Shown here: positions 24,910 through 33,742 of the stretch, in pieces | How the letters are laid out: the number at the start of each line of letters is the position of its first letter | Numbering within the stretch: the first letter of the stretch is position 1 | Source: Variovorax davisae | GTDB lineage: Bacteria > Pseudomonadota > Gammaproteobacteria > Burkholderiales > Burkholderiaceae_C | Length of the DNA: 64,000 nucleotides | Direction: 5' to 3' | NCBI RefSeq assembly: GCF_030316845.1 | Contig: NZ_JASZYS010000008.1 | Span: 124,001-188,000 of the forward strand | Made by a program: the position numbers and the translations under genes | Notes under the pieces: model-generated | The model's database searches: none | Told to the model about the DNA's origin: nothing | What the model saw: the letters and a program-made list of their open reading frames with translations, nothing else

Positions 24910-26805
24910 TTACTTGAGGAATCCGATCGAGAACCACGGCACGGCGGCCACGGCGATCAGGCCGATCACGAGGGCGACCAGGTAGCCCCAGATGGGCCGC
25001 ATGCCTTCCACCGGATCGACCTTGCCGATCGCGCAGGCCGCGTAGTAGCCGACGCCGAAGGGCGGCGCGAACAGGCCCAGGCCCATCGCGAGCACGACGA
25101 CCATCGCGTAGTGCACCTCGTGCACGCCGACGGCGCGTGCGATCGGGAACATCAGCGGGCCGAACAGCACGATCGCCGGAATGCCCTCGAGCACGCTGCC
25201 GAGCACGACGAAGGCCACCACCGAGACCGCGAGGAAGCCGGCCCGGCCACCCGGCATCGCCTCCATGGCGGCGGCCAGGTCCTGCGCGAAGCCCGATTGC
25301 GTGAGGCCCCAGGCCATGCCGGTGGCAGCGCCGATGATGAAGATGATGGCGCCGGACAGCGCCGCGGTCTCGACCAGCATCGGCAGCACGCGCCGGAAGT
25401 CGAACTGCCGGTACACCGCCAGCCCCGCGATCACCGAATAGACGATGCCGATGGTCGACACCTCGGTCGCGGTGGCCACGCCCTCGACCACCGCGGCCCG
25501 GATCACGAACGGCAGGGCGACGGCGGGCAGCGCGTAGACCAGTGCGCGGCCGATGGCGCTGCCGCTGGCGCGCTGCACGCCCGACAGGTCCTCGTGGCGG
25601 TAGCGCCACCAGACCACGGCGCACAGCGCCACGCCGAGCACGATGCCCGGCAGCATGCCGCCGGTGAACAGCGCGGCGATCGACACGCCGGTAACCGAGC
25701 CGATGGTGATGAGCACGATCGACGGCGGGATGGTTTCGGTCTGCGCGCCGGTGGTCGCCAGCAGCGCGACCAGGTCGCCGGGCTTGGCGCCGCGCTTCTT
25801 CATCTCGGGAAACAGCACCGGCGCGATGGCCGCCATGTCGGCCGCCTTGGATCCCGAGATGCCCGACACCAGGTACATGGCGCCGATCAGCACATAGCTG
25901 AGCCCGCCGCGGACGTGGCCCAGCAGGCTGGCGAGGAACTGCACCATGGCGCGCGCCATGCCGGTCATCTCGATCAGCAGGCCCAGGAACACGAACAGCG
26001 GGATCGCCAGCAGGATCAGGTGCGACATGCCTTCGTCCATGCGCCCGACCAGCACGATCATCGGCGTGCGCGTGGTCAGTGAAAGAAAGCCGAAGGTGGC
26101 CAGCGCGAAGGCGAATCCGATCGGGACGCCGGCGAAGACGCAGGCCCCGACGACGCCGGCGAAGAAGATCACCAGGTTGGCCTTGCCCAGTGGCGCGAGC
26201 ACCGGCGCCAGCAGCCAGAAGACCAGACAGACCAGCCCGACCAGCGCCAGGGCCTTGAGCGAGCGGCCGGGCGGCTGGACCTGCAACAGCCGCAGCACGC
26301 TCACGACGATCATCAGCAGCACGCCGACCGGCAGGGCCGCGGCGCGCCAGGCGTTGCTGATCTCGAGCGCCGGCGTCACGACGATCGCCTCTTCCGAGGC
26401 GTACTCGTAGGCCGGATGCACCACCAGCAGCAGGAAGGCCAGCGCCGCCGCCAGCGCGAACACGTCGAGGAAGGCGCGCGTGCCGGGCGAGGCCTTGGCG
26501 ACGAAGGCCGTCATGCGCATGTGCTCGCCGCGCCGAAGGGCCACCACGGCGCCGAGCATCGACATCCACAGGAACAGGATGCCGGCCAGCTCGTCGGTCC
26601 AGACGATCGGGTCGTGGAAGACATAGCGCGCCACGACCCCCGTGAACAGCACGACGATGTCCGCCAGCACCAGTGCCGCGGCGGGAAGCTCCGTGGCGAT
26701 GCCGAGCCAGCGATCGAGTCCATGCAGCGACGCCCGCCAGCCGGTGGCGGGCGTCTCCAGCAGACTCGATGCCGGCCCGACGCCCTTGGCGTGGCCGACG
26801 TTCAT
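24910..26805 (-). CDS. TRAP transporter fused small and large permease (DctQM)
   Basis: 631 residues. The N-terminal part (about residues 30-185) is a DctQ-like four-helix unit with DPIVWTDELAGILFLWMSML. The rest (about 200-631) is a DctM-like unit with twelve or so membrane segments, including GVPIGFAFALATFGFLSL and LFTGGMLPGIVLGVALCAVV. Fusion of the two subunits is a known arrangement. One base separates its start from the receptor stop at 26807. It imports a carboxylate using an ion gradient; here the substrate is probably the sugar acid used by the RuBisCO-like cluster. Confidence 0.92.
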   Translation of the reverse strand: MNVGHAKGVGPASSLLETPATGWRASLHGLDRWLGIATELPAAALVLADIVVLFTGVVARYVFHDPIVWTDELAGILFLWMSMLGAVVALRRGEHMRMTAFVAKASPGTRAFLDVFALAAALAFLLLVVHPAYEYASEEAIVVTPALEISNAWRAAALPVGVLLMIVVSVLRLLQVQPPGRSLKALALVGLVCLVFWLLAPVLAPLGKANLVIFFAGVVGACVFAGVPIGFAFALATFGFLSLTTRTPMIVLVGRMDEGMSHLILLAIPLFVFLGLLIEMTGMARAMVQFLASLLGHVRGGLSYVLIGAMYLVSGISGSKAADMAAIAPVLFPEMKKRGAKPGDLVALLATTGAQTETIPPSIVLITIGSVTGVSIAALFTGGMLPGIVLGVALCAVVWWRYRHEDLSGVQRASGSAIGRALVYALPAVALPFVIRAAVVEGVATATEVSTIGIVYSVIAGLAVYRQFDFRRVLPMLVETAALSGAIIFIIGAATGMAWGLTQSGFAQDLAAAMEAMPGGRAGFLAVSVVAFVVLGSVLEGIPAIVLFGPLMFPIARAVGVHEVHYAMVVVLAMGLGLFAPPFGVGYYAACAIGKVDPVEGMRPIWGYLVALVIGLIAVAAVPWFSIGFLK

Positions 26806-26806
26806 C

Positions 26807-27838
26807 TCAGGACACCTTGCCGGCGGTCGCTTCCAAGAGCGCCCAGGCCTCGGGCCCGAACTTGCCCTTCCACTCGGCGTAGAAACCGGCCTTCTGGAGC
26901 TGGGCCCGGAAGCTGTCGGCGGCGGCCTGGTTGAACACCAGGCCCTTGGCCGTCAGGTCGGCCTGCAGCGACTCGTTGAGCTTGCGCAGGTCTTCGCGCT
27001 GCTGCAGCGCGCCTTCGTTGAAGGCGCGCGCCACGATCAGCTTGAGGTCGTCGGGCAGGCCGCGCCAGGCACGCCCGTTGACCACCAGGTGATAGCCGTC
27101 CCAGCTGTGGTTGGTGAGCGAGCAGTATTTCTGCACCTCGTAGAGCTTGGCGGTCTGGACGATCGCGAGCGGGTTCTCCTGGGCATCGACCACCTTGGTC
27201 TGGAGCGCCGAGTAGACCTCGCTGAACTGCAGGCTGGTCGGTGCCGCCGACAGCGCCTTGAACAGCGAAATGCCCATCGGGCTCACCGGCACGCGGATCT
27301 TCATGCCGGCGAGGTCGGCCGCCGTGACCACGGGGCGCGTGCTGGTGGTGATCTGGCGAAAGCCGTTGTCCCACATCTTGTCGAAGGTGTAGAGCCCGAT
27401 CTTGGCGAAGGATGCGCGGATGCTGTCGCCGAGCTTGCCGTCGACCGCGCTCCAGACCTGGTCGTAGTTGGAGAAGGCGAAGCCGACGGCCGTGATGGCG
27501 CTGAGCGGTGCCACGGTCGCGATGACCATCGTGCCGGGATTGAAGATCTCCAGGCCGCCGCTGCGCACCTGGGCCAGCATGTCGGTGTCGCCGCCCAGCT
27601 GGTTGTTCGGAAACAGCTTGATCTCCATGCGGCCCTTGCTCTCCGCGGCCACGCGGGCGGCCACTTCCTGTCCGCGCACGTTCAGCGGATGGCTGACGGG
27701 CAGGTTGTTGCCGTACTTGAAGCTGAATTCGGGCGCGGCATGCGCCAGTCCGGGCAGGGCGCTGGCGATGCCGGCCGCCGGCAGCGCCGACAGGGAGCGC
27801 AGCAGGCTGCGGCGCGTGAGCGAATTCGAAAGGGCCAT
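26807..27838 (-). CDS. TRAP transporter substrate-binding protein (DctP)
   Basis: 343-residue periplasmic receptor. The N-terminus SLTRRSLLRSLSALPAAG has a twin-arginine-like motif, with cleavage likely near AHA-APEF. The family signature FSEVYSALQTKVVDAQENP is present, as is the conserved arginine in MKIRVPVSPMG. It is the first gene of the minus-strand transporter and enzyme run. Just upstream lie a 6-bp hairpin (CGCCCG 27871-27876, CGGGCG 27884-27889) and the operator-like site at 27902-27919, so the transporter can have its own promoter apart from the SDR gene. Confidence 0.93.
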   Translation of the reverse strand: MALSNSLTRRSLLRSLSALPAAGIASALPGLAHAAPEFSFKYGNNLPVSHPLNVRGQEVAARVAAESKGRMEIKLFPNNQLGGDTDMLAQVRSGGLEIFNPGTMVIATVAPLSAITAVGFAFSNYDQVWSAVDGKLGDSIRASFAKIGLYTFDKMWDNGFRQITTSTRPVVTAADLAGMKIRVPVSPMGISLFKALSAAPTSLQFSEVYSALQTKVVDAQENPLAIVQTAKLYEVQKYCSLTNHSWDGYHLVVNGRAWRGLPDDLKLIVARAFNEGALQQREDLRKLNESLQADLTAKGLVFNQAAADSFRAQLQKAGFYAEWKGKFGPEAWALLEATAGKVS

Positions 27839-27901
27839 TGTCTTGTCTCCTGTTGTTCAGCTGACGATAACGCCCGACCTGGGCGGGCGCAAACCTCGGA
27901 T

Positions 27902-27919
27902 CTGATGGATTTTGATGGA
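27902..27919 (-). promoter_or_regulatory. Putative LacI-family operator upstream of dctP (copy A)
   Basis: 18-bp site CTGATGGATTTTGATGGA (plus strand). It matches the site at 28817-28834 in 16 of 18 positions. On the coding strand of the TRAP operon it reads as two TCCATCA direct repeats spaced ten bases apart, one helical turn. It lies between the SDR stop and the DctP start. Confidence 0.6.
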
Positions 27920-27931
27920 ATTGACGGAGCG

Positions 27932-28732
27932 TCAGTTGCAGCGTGCATGCAGGCCGCCGTCCACCAGCAGTTCCACCCCGTTGATGTAGCGGGCCTCGTC
28001 GGAGGCCAGGAAGACGGCGGCGTTCGCCACGTCCCAGCCATCGCCCATCCAGCCCGTGGGCGACATCCGGTTGCGCGCCGCGACCATCTCGTCGGTGCTC
28101 TGGTAGAAGCCCGAGATCTGCTGGTAGATGTGCGGCGTGTCCATGACGCCGGGCAGGATGCAGTTGGCGCGGATGCCCTTGGCCGCGTACTGCAGCGCCA
28201 CGCTCTGCGTCAGCGAATTGACCGCGCCTTTCGAGGCGGCGTAGGCGCAGTAGGCGTAGCCGGTCCAGCGCACGCCGCCCAGCGCGCCGATGTTGACGAT
28301 CGCGCCGCGGCCCTGCGCCTCCATCAGGGGCAGCACGCACTTGCAGGTGAGGAACATGCTCTTGACGTTGACCGTCATCACGCGGTCCCACATGGCCTCG
28401 CTGGTCTCGACCGGTCCGCCCTGGGAGGTGATGCCGACGTTGTTGTGCAGCACGTCGACCCGGCCCCAGGCGTCCAGCGCGGACGCGACCGCCTGTTGCA
28501 CGTCGGGCAGCAGCGTGACGTCGGCCGCCACGGCCAGCGCCTCGCCGCCCTCGGCCCGGATCGCTTCGCAGGTGGCCTGCGCCGCCTCGAGATGGTGGTC
28601 GACCGCCACCACGCGGGCGCCGTTGCGCGCATAGGCGACCGCCGCCGCCTTGCCGTTGCCCCAGCCCTCGCCGATCGATCCGGCTCCGAACACCAGGGCC
28701 ACGCGCCCCGCCAGTCTTGCCTGTGTCTCCAT
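27932..28732 (-). CDS. SDR-family oxidoreductase with altered active-site serine
   Basis: 266-residue short-chain dehydrogenase. The cofactor loop GAGSIGEGWGNG is at about residues 14-25, an aspartate follows beta-2 (VVAVDHH), NNVGI is the NAG-type motif, and YAASK is the catalytic Tyr/Lys motif. In the stretch IVNIGALGGVRW the position normally held by the catalytic serine (NISS in relatives) is alanine, coded GCG. Either a nearby residue replaces it or the reaction is unusual. It is divergent from the LacI regulator and lies upstream of the TRAP and RuBisCO-like genes. It probably oxidises the imported sugar acid, or a derivative, to the oxo acid. Confidence 0.88.
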   Translation of the reverse strand: METQARLAGRVALVFGAGSIGEGWGNGKAAAVAYARNGARVVAVDHHLEAAQATCEAIRAEGGEALAVAADVTLLPDVQQAVASALDAWGRVDVLHNNVGITSQGGPVETSEAMWDRVMTVNVKSMFLTCKCVLPLMEAQGRGAIVNIGALGGVRWTGYAYCAYAASKGAVNSLTQSVALQYAAKGIRANCILPGVMDTPHIYQQISGFYQSTDEMVAARNRMSPTGWMGDGWDVANAAVFLASDEARYINGVELLVDGGLHARCN

Positions 28733-28816
28733 CCGTGCTCCTGAGTGATGCCCTCCCGATTGCCGCGAGGAGGTGCTTACGATAGGCTTGGCGACCCTGT
28801 TCGACAAACGCCGGTT

Positions 28817-28834
28817 CTGATGCTTTTTGATGGA
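28817..28834 (+). promoter_or_regulatory. Putative LacI-family operator in the SDR/LacI divergent gap (copy B)
   Basis: 18-bp site CTGATGCTTTTTGATGGA, nearly identical to the copy upstream of dctP. It ends 17 bases before the GTG of the LacI-type gene and sits 84 bases upstream of the SDR start. It could control both divergent genes and give autoregulation. Confidence 0.6.
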
Positions 28835-28851
28835 TTTTTCGAGGAGCGGCC

Positions 28852-29886
28852 GTGGCGCGCAGCCTGCCCGGCGTGAATGACGTGGCCCTGGCGGCCGGCG
28901 TGTCGAGCGCCACGGTGGACCGCGTGCTCCACCGGCGGCCCGGCGTCAGGCCGGCCACGGTGCAGCGCGTCCTGAAGGCGGCGGCGGAGCTGCAGTACCT
29001 GCCGCAGTCGGAACTGTATGCGGCCCTGGCGCCGCCGCCGATGCAGCTGCTGTTCGTGTTGCCCGACCGCAGCGGTCGCTTCTTGCGCATGCTCGGGGAA
29101 TCGGTACGCTTCCTGAAGGCGCATTGGTCGCCGCTCAACGTGAACTGCCGGGTCGCCTTCGTCCAGAGCTTCGACCCCGACGCGCTCGCGACGGCGCTGC
29201 GGCGGCGCGGGCGCGACTGCAACGGCGTGGTCTTCATGGCGCTGGAGCATCCGGTGGTGCGCGAGGCCGTGTCGTGGCTGGCCGATCATGGGGTGCCGAC
29301 CGTGACCGTGGTGTCCGATCTGTCGAACTCGCCGCGCGCCGCCTATGTGGGCCTCGACAACCGGGCGGCCGGGCGCACCGCGGGCTACCTGATCGCGCGC
29401 TTCGTCGGACCGGCACGGCGTGCCAAGGTGGCGATGATCGCGGGCTCGCTGAGCTATCGGGCCCACGAGGAGCGCGAGGCCGGGTTCCTGCACCTGTTCG
29501 CCGAGCAGTACCCGCACATGGAGGTCGTCGGCCTGCGCGAGGGCTACGACGACGAGCGCACCAACTACCGGCAGACCCGCGCCCTGCTCGAACGCCACCC
29601 CGATCTGGCGGCCATCTACAACATCGGCAGCGGCGCCGAGGGCATCGGACGCGGGCTCAAGGAAAGCGGCCAGGACCGCAAGGTGGTGTTCATCGGCCAT
29701 GGCCTCACGCCCGACACGCGGGCCCTGCTGATCGACGGCACGATGGACGCCGTGATCACCCAGAGCCCGCAGACCACGATCATGAATTGCGTGCGGATCT
29801 TCATCAACCTGCGCGAAGGCCGCGACCTGCTGCTCGGCATCGAATCGACACGCAGCCAGGTGATCTTTCGCGAGAACCTTCCCTAG
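28852..29886 (+). CDS. LacI-family transcriptional regulator
   Basis: 344 residues from a GTG preceded by GAGGAG with five bases of spacing. The N-terminal helix-turn-helix reads VNDVALAAGVSSATVDRVLH with the hinge helix near residues 45-52. The effector domain is of the periplasmic-binding type (residues 60-330: LLFVLPDRSGRF, GVVFMALEHP, YVGLDNRAAGRTAGYLIARF). TVDRVLHRR replaces the more usual TVSRVLN and is typical of the sugar-binding LacI subgroup. Its position and the shared 18-bp sites make it the likely repressor of the SDR, TRAP and RuBisCO-like genes. Confidence 0.92.
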   Translation: MARSLPGVNDVALAAGVSSATVDRVLHRRPGVRPATVQRVLKAAAELQYLPQSELYAALAPPPMQLLFVLPDRSGRFLRMLGESVRFLKAHWSPLNVNCRVAFVQSFDPDALATALRRRGRDCNGVVFMALEHPVVREAVSWLADHGVPTVTVVSDLSNSPRAAYVGLDNRAAGRTAGYLIARFVGPARRAKVAMIAGSLSYRAHEEREAGFLHLFAEQYPHMEVVGLREGYDDERTNYRQTRALLERHPDLAAIYNIGSGAEGIGRGLKESGQDRKVVFIGHGLTPDTRALLIDGTMDAVITQSPQTTIMNCVRIFINLREGRDLLLGIESTRSQVIFRENLP

Positions 29887-30002
29887 CCCCGCGCCGGCCA
29901 TCGGTGCCCGGATGGGTACACATCTCGATACATCGCGATTAGGATAGCGGGGCCAGGCATCGGTCGGATTCTGGCTGTCACAGGCAGAACAAGCACTCGA
30001 AC

Positions 30003-30383
30003 ATGTCCTGGATTCAAGAGTTTTCCCTGCAGGGTCGACTGGGCCGCACCGGCTTCTGGCTGCGCATGGTCGTGGTCGTTCCGCTGGCGCTCTGGCTGTG
30101 CACGCTGGTGCAGCGCTGGCCGGGCGCGCCCTTCGACCTGGTCCCGGTGATGGCCCTCGTGGCGCACCTGGTCTCGGTCTGGGGCCGCCGGCTTCACGAC
30201 CGCGGGCGTTCGGCCGCATGGCTGCTGCTGGCGGCGGTGCCGGTGGCCGGCGCGATCGCGCTGCTGGTCGAATGCGGCTTGCGCGGCCCGGCGGCGAAGG
30301 CCGAACGCTACGGGGCGCCGGCGGGCGTGCGCAGCGACTACCTGCGGGTGACGAACCCCGCCACCGACCCAGCCCTGCCATGA
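30003..30383 (+). CDS. DUF805 membrane protein
   Basis: 126-residue inner-membrane protein of the DUF805 (YhaH-like) family. Visible features are the N-terminal FSLQGRLGRTGFWLRM, then two or three membrane helices, and the conserved RRLHDRGRSAAWLLL between them. Function is unknown. Its stop overlaps the start of the FAD-oxidase/methyltransferase fusion by four bases (ATGA), so it is co-translated with that gene. Confidence 0.85.
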   Translation: MSWIQEFSLQGRLGRTGFWLRMVVVVPLALWLCTLVQRWPGAPFDLVPVMALVAHLVSVWGRRLHDRGRSAAWLLLAAVPVAGAIALLVECGLRGPAAKAERYGAPAGVRSDYLRVTNPATDPALP

Positions 30384-32689
30384 CCAACCACCACATCGTC
30401 AACGACGTCACGCAACTCAACCCGGTGCGGGTCATGGCCATCGTGGCGCCGGCCTGCACCCAGGACGTCGTCGAAGCGTTGCGCCGCACCTCGGGGCCGG
30501 TCTCGATCGGGGGCGGCCGGTTCAGCATGGGCGGCCAGACGGCCAGCCCGGGCAGCCTGCATTTCGACATGCGATCGATGAACCGCATCCTCGCGTTCTC
30601 GCCCGACGAGAAGACCATCCGGGTCCAGCCCGGCGTACGATGGTGCGACATCCAGCGCTTCGTCGACCCGCACGGCCTGGCGGTGAAGATCATGCAGACC
30701 TACGCCAACTTCACCGTCGGCGGGGCCTTGAGCGTGAACTGCCACGGCCGCTACGTGGGGCTCGGCCCCTTGGTGCTGTCGATCCGCAGCATCGAGGTGG
30801 CGCTGCACGACGGCCGGCTCGAGCGCGCCAGCCGGACGCTCAATCCCGAGCTGTTCTACGGCGTCATCGGCGGCTACGGCGGCCTCGGCGTGGTGGTCGA
30901 GATCGAGCTCGACCTGGCCGAGAACAAGCGCGTGCTGCGGGTCGACAAGGTGATGCCGCTGTCGCAGTACTGGACCCACTTCAAGAACGAGGTCCGCAAC
31001 AACCCGAAGGCGGTCTTCCACAACGCCGACCTGTACGCGCCGCACTACGCGAGCGTGCGCTCGGTCACCTGGGTCGAGACCGAGGCGCCGGCCACCACCT
31101 CGGCGCGGCTGCAGCCGCTCGCGGGCCGATACCCGCTGCACCAGTACTTCCTGTGGGCCGTGTCCGAGACGCCCTTCGGCAAGGAGCGGCGCGAGAAGCT
31201 GGTCGACCCGCTGCTGTACCTGCGCAAGAAGGTGCACTGGCGCAACTACGAGGCGGGCTACGACGTCGCCGAACTCGAGCCGCCGTCGCGCAAGGACCGC
31301 ACCTACGTGCTGCAGGAGTACTTCATCCCGGTGGAGCAGCTGGAGGCCTTCGTGCCCCTCATGGCCACGGTGCTCCAGCGCCATCGCGTGAACGCGCTGA
31401 ACGTGTCGATCCGCCATGCCATGCCCGACACCCACACCTTGCTGAGCTGGGCGCCGCGGGAGACCTTCGCCTTCGTGCTGTACCACAAGCAGCGCACGCG
31501 CGAGAACGCCCGAAGCCGGGTCGGCGTCTGGACCCGCGAGCTGATCGATGCCGTGCTGTCGGTCGGCGGCACCTACTACCTGCCCTACCAGCCGCACGGC
31601 ACCGAGGCGCAGTTCCACCGCGCCTATCCGCGCGCCCGGGAGTACCTGGCCCTGAAACAACGGCTCGACCCCGACTTCCGCTTCACCAATGTGCTCTGGG
31701 ACAAGTACCACCGGCCGGGGCAGCCGGTGCCCGCGGCCCCCGCCGCGCCGGGTTCGGAGTTCCACCAGGTCTTCGGCGATGTCGGGCTGTCCGATGCCTT
31801 CTACCGCTTTCTCCAGAGCGTGTTTCGCACCCTGCCGGAAGACCGCTTCCACCAGCTCATCCGCGACGCCTGCAAGCTGCACCAGGACGAGGAGAGCGTC
31901 TACCGCTACCTGCAGAGCGAGCTCAGGGGCATCAAGCCGATGCTGGCCGACCTGACGCATGCGCTGCCGTCGCTGGTCAAGCAGAAGGCGGAGATGACCC
32001 GGCAGACGCTGCAGCTGCTGGGCGGGCGCAAGCGCTTCTCGGGCTATGCCGAGATCGGCTCCAAGGGACGCTACTTCCGCGGACTCGCGTCGGCGCTCGA
32101 CATCGGCGGCTCCTGCTATTTCATCGACGAGAAGGCGCCGACCTTCTCGCCGGTCGACATCATGGAGCGCGGGCAGCTGCGCAAGCTCGAAGGCGTGCAC
32201 CTGCCGCTCGCCGACTACGCGCCGCTGCCGGCCGATCCGATCGCCGACGAATCGCTCGACCTGGTCGGCTGCTACGTCGGGCTTCACCACATGACGGTCG
32301 AGCGGCTGCGGGCCTTCCTGGCGTCGGTCAACCGCGTGCTGCGCCCCGGCGGCGTCTTCATCGTCCGCGACCACGATGTCCGCTCGGACGAACTGCGGGT
32401 GCTGGTATCGCTGGCGCACACCGTCTTCAATGCGGGCCTGGGCGAGACCTGGGAGACCAACCGGGCCGAGCTGCGCTTCTTCGAGCCCGTGGCGACCTGG
32501 GTCGAGCGGCTGGCGCAGGCCGGCTTCAGGGACTCGGGCGCCCGCATCCTGCAGGACAACGACCCGACCGACAACGTGCTGCTGTGCTTCACCAAGGAAG
32601 GCCGGGCGCTGGCCGGCAGCGTGGCGAACGACGAGGCGGCTTCGCCGCCGGCCTCCGCGCGGCCCGCAGCGATCGCGGCGGTGGCCTAG
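30380..32689 (+). CDS. FAD-linked oxidase fused to a SAM-dependent methyltransferase
   Basis: 769 residues in two enzyme parts. Residues about 15-200 are an FAD-binding PCMH domain (SIGGGRFSMGGQTASPGSLH, then NFTVGGALSVNCHGRY). Residues about 200-450 are the substrate cap of the aldonolactone-oxidase/DprE1 type, ending FRFTNVLWDKY. The usual covalent-FAD histidine position is not a histidine. After a proline/alanine linker (about 455-463) and a helical part, residues about 565-745 form a class I methyltransferase with DESLDLVGCYVGLHHM and NRVLRPGGVFIVRDHD. The linked activities suggest oxidation and methylation of one substrate, perhaps a lipid or sugar. It is followed without a gap by the exported protein at 32690. 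Confidence 0.85.
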   Translation: MTNHHIVNDVTQLNPVRVMAIVAPACTQDVVEALRRTSGPVSIGGGRFSMGGQTASPGSLHFDMRSMNRILAFSPDEKTIRVQPGVRWCDIQRFVDPHGLAVKIMQTYANFTVGGALSVNCHGRYVGLGPLVLSIRSIEVALHDGRLERASRTLNPELFYGVIGGYGGLGVVVEIELDLAENKRVLRVDKVMPLSQYWTHFKNEVRNNPKAVFHNADLYAPHYASVRSVTWVETEAPATTSARLQPLAGRYPLHQYFLWAVSETPFGKERREKLVDPLLYLRKKVHWRNYEAGYDVAELEPPSRKDRTYVLQEYFIPVEQLEAFVPLMATVLQRHRVNALNVSIRHAMPDTHTLLSWAPRETFAFVLYHKQRTRENARSRVGVWTRELIDAVLSVGGTYYLPYQPHGTEAQFHRAYPRAREYLALKQRLDPDFRFTNVLWDKYHRPGQPVPAAPAAPGSEFHQVFGDVGLSDAFYRFLQSVFRTLPEDRFHQLIRDACKLHQDEESVYRYLQSELRGIKPMLADLTHALPSLVKQKAEMTRQTLQLLGGRKRFSGYAEIGSKGRYFRGLASALDIGGSCYFIDEKAPTFSPVDIMERGQLRKLEGVHLPLADYAPLPADPIADESLDLVGCYVGLHHMTVERLRAFLASVNRVLRPGGVFIVRDHDVRSDELRVLVSLAHTVFNAGLGETWETNRAELRFFEPVATWVERLAQAGFRDSGARILQDNDPTDNVLLCFTKEGRALAGSVANDEAASPPASARPAAIAAVA

Positions 32690-33742
32690 ATGAGGACGCT
32701 GCGGGCGCTGGCCCTCCTGGCGTTCGCGGGCTTCGCGCTCGCGGGCTGGCACGGCGGGGCCGCCGCGGCGGAAGCCGCCACGCCGCCGGTCCACCAGCGC
32801 ACGCCCGACCAGACCTTCCTGACCTTCCCCGAGTGGTACCTGGTGCACAGCCCGGCGGAGTACGCGGCGTACCTGGGCAGCGGACGGCCGCCCAGCGCCT
32901 TTCCCTTGTTTTCGCACATCGGCCAGTTCTGGCAGGGCTACCGGGCGGTCGGCCGAGAACTCGGCAACTACCCGTTCAATGGCGGCTACCACCTCATGGT
33001 GATGGTGATCGGCACCAGCACCACGGTCGAGTATGCGGTCAAGGGCGCCTACGAGCACACGGTCGGCAGGCTTGCGGAGGCCACGCGGTCGGGCCCGGCG
33101 CAAGTGCCCGAGGAAGCCTTTGCCGCGCGCTATGCGCAGGCCTATGTGGACTTCATCCGGGTCGACCCCTGGTACCTGTTCGACTTCGGGGCCGAGCTGC
33201 GCCGGCTCTGGGCGGCGCAGCTGCCGCTGTCGGGGCCCAACCTGATCCGGCGCTGGGAGCGCCGGTTCGCGCTCACGACCGAGCTGCTGGTCAAGGCCGG
33301 CTACGCGCAGGCCATCCAGCTCGGCACCCAGGCCATCTACGACGCGCCGCTGCCGGTCACTGCCGTGGTCCTCAGCGGCGCGCCGGCCAGGGATGCCGCG
33401 CATCCGGACTACGCGCTGCTCGAAACGGGCGCCGCTGGCGTGCTGGCGACCATCCCGCGCTACGAGGGGTTCACGGCCTACAGCCGATGGCTCGCGGGCC
33501 AGGGGATCGATTTCCGGGAGATCGCCGGCAACCGCGGCGAGGTCGTGGTGAGCCTGCTGGTGCCGGCGCAGTGGCCGCCGCCCGGCTCGGCGACGCGGGT
33601 GCTGTTCGTGCAGCCGATCCTCACGCGGCCGGGCACCGTGCGGGTGGTGCTGGCCACGCCGATCGACCGGCTCGGCGGCCTGCTGCGGCAGGTGGAGTCG
33701 GGGCTGGGCGCCGGTGCCATCGAGCATGTCTACGATTTCTAG
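32690..33742 (+). CDS. Conserved exported protein of unknown function
   Basis: 350 residues. The N-terminal stretch LRALALLAFAGFALAGWHGG looks like a signal peptide or single anchor. The mature start contains TPDQTFLTFPEWYLVHSPAE, a tryptophan/tyrosine-rich block that seems characteristic but that I cannot link to a named domain. It begins on the base after the stop of the fusion enzyme and overlaps the alpha/beta hydrolase start by 17 bases, so the three are one unit. A role in the same envelope or lipid process is likely but unproven. Confidence 0.75.
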   Translation: MRTLRALALLAFAGFALAGWHGGAAAAEAATPPVHQRTPDQTFLTFPEWYLVHSPAEYAAYLGSGRPPSAFPLFSHIGQFWQGYRAVGRELGNYPFNGGYHLMVMVIGTSTTVEYAVKGAYEHTVGRLAEATRSGPAQVPEEAFAARYAQAYVDFIRVDPWYLFDFGAELRRLWAAQLPLSGPNLIRRWERRFALTTELLVKAGYAQAIQLGTQAIYDAPLPVTAVVLSGAPARDAAHPDYALLETGAAGVLATIPRYEGFTAYSRWLAGQGIDFREIAGNRGEVVVSLLVPAQWPPPGSATRVLFVQPILTRPGTVRVVLATPIDRLGGLLRQVESGLGAGAIEHVYDF

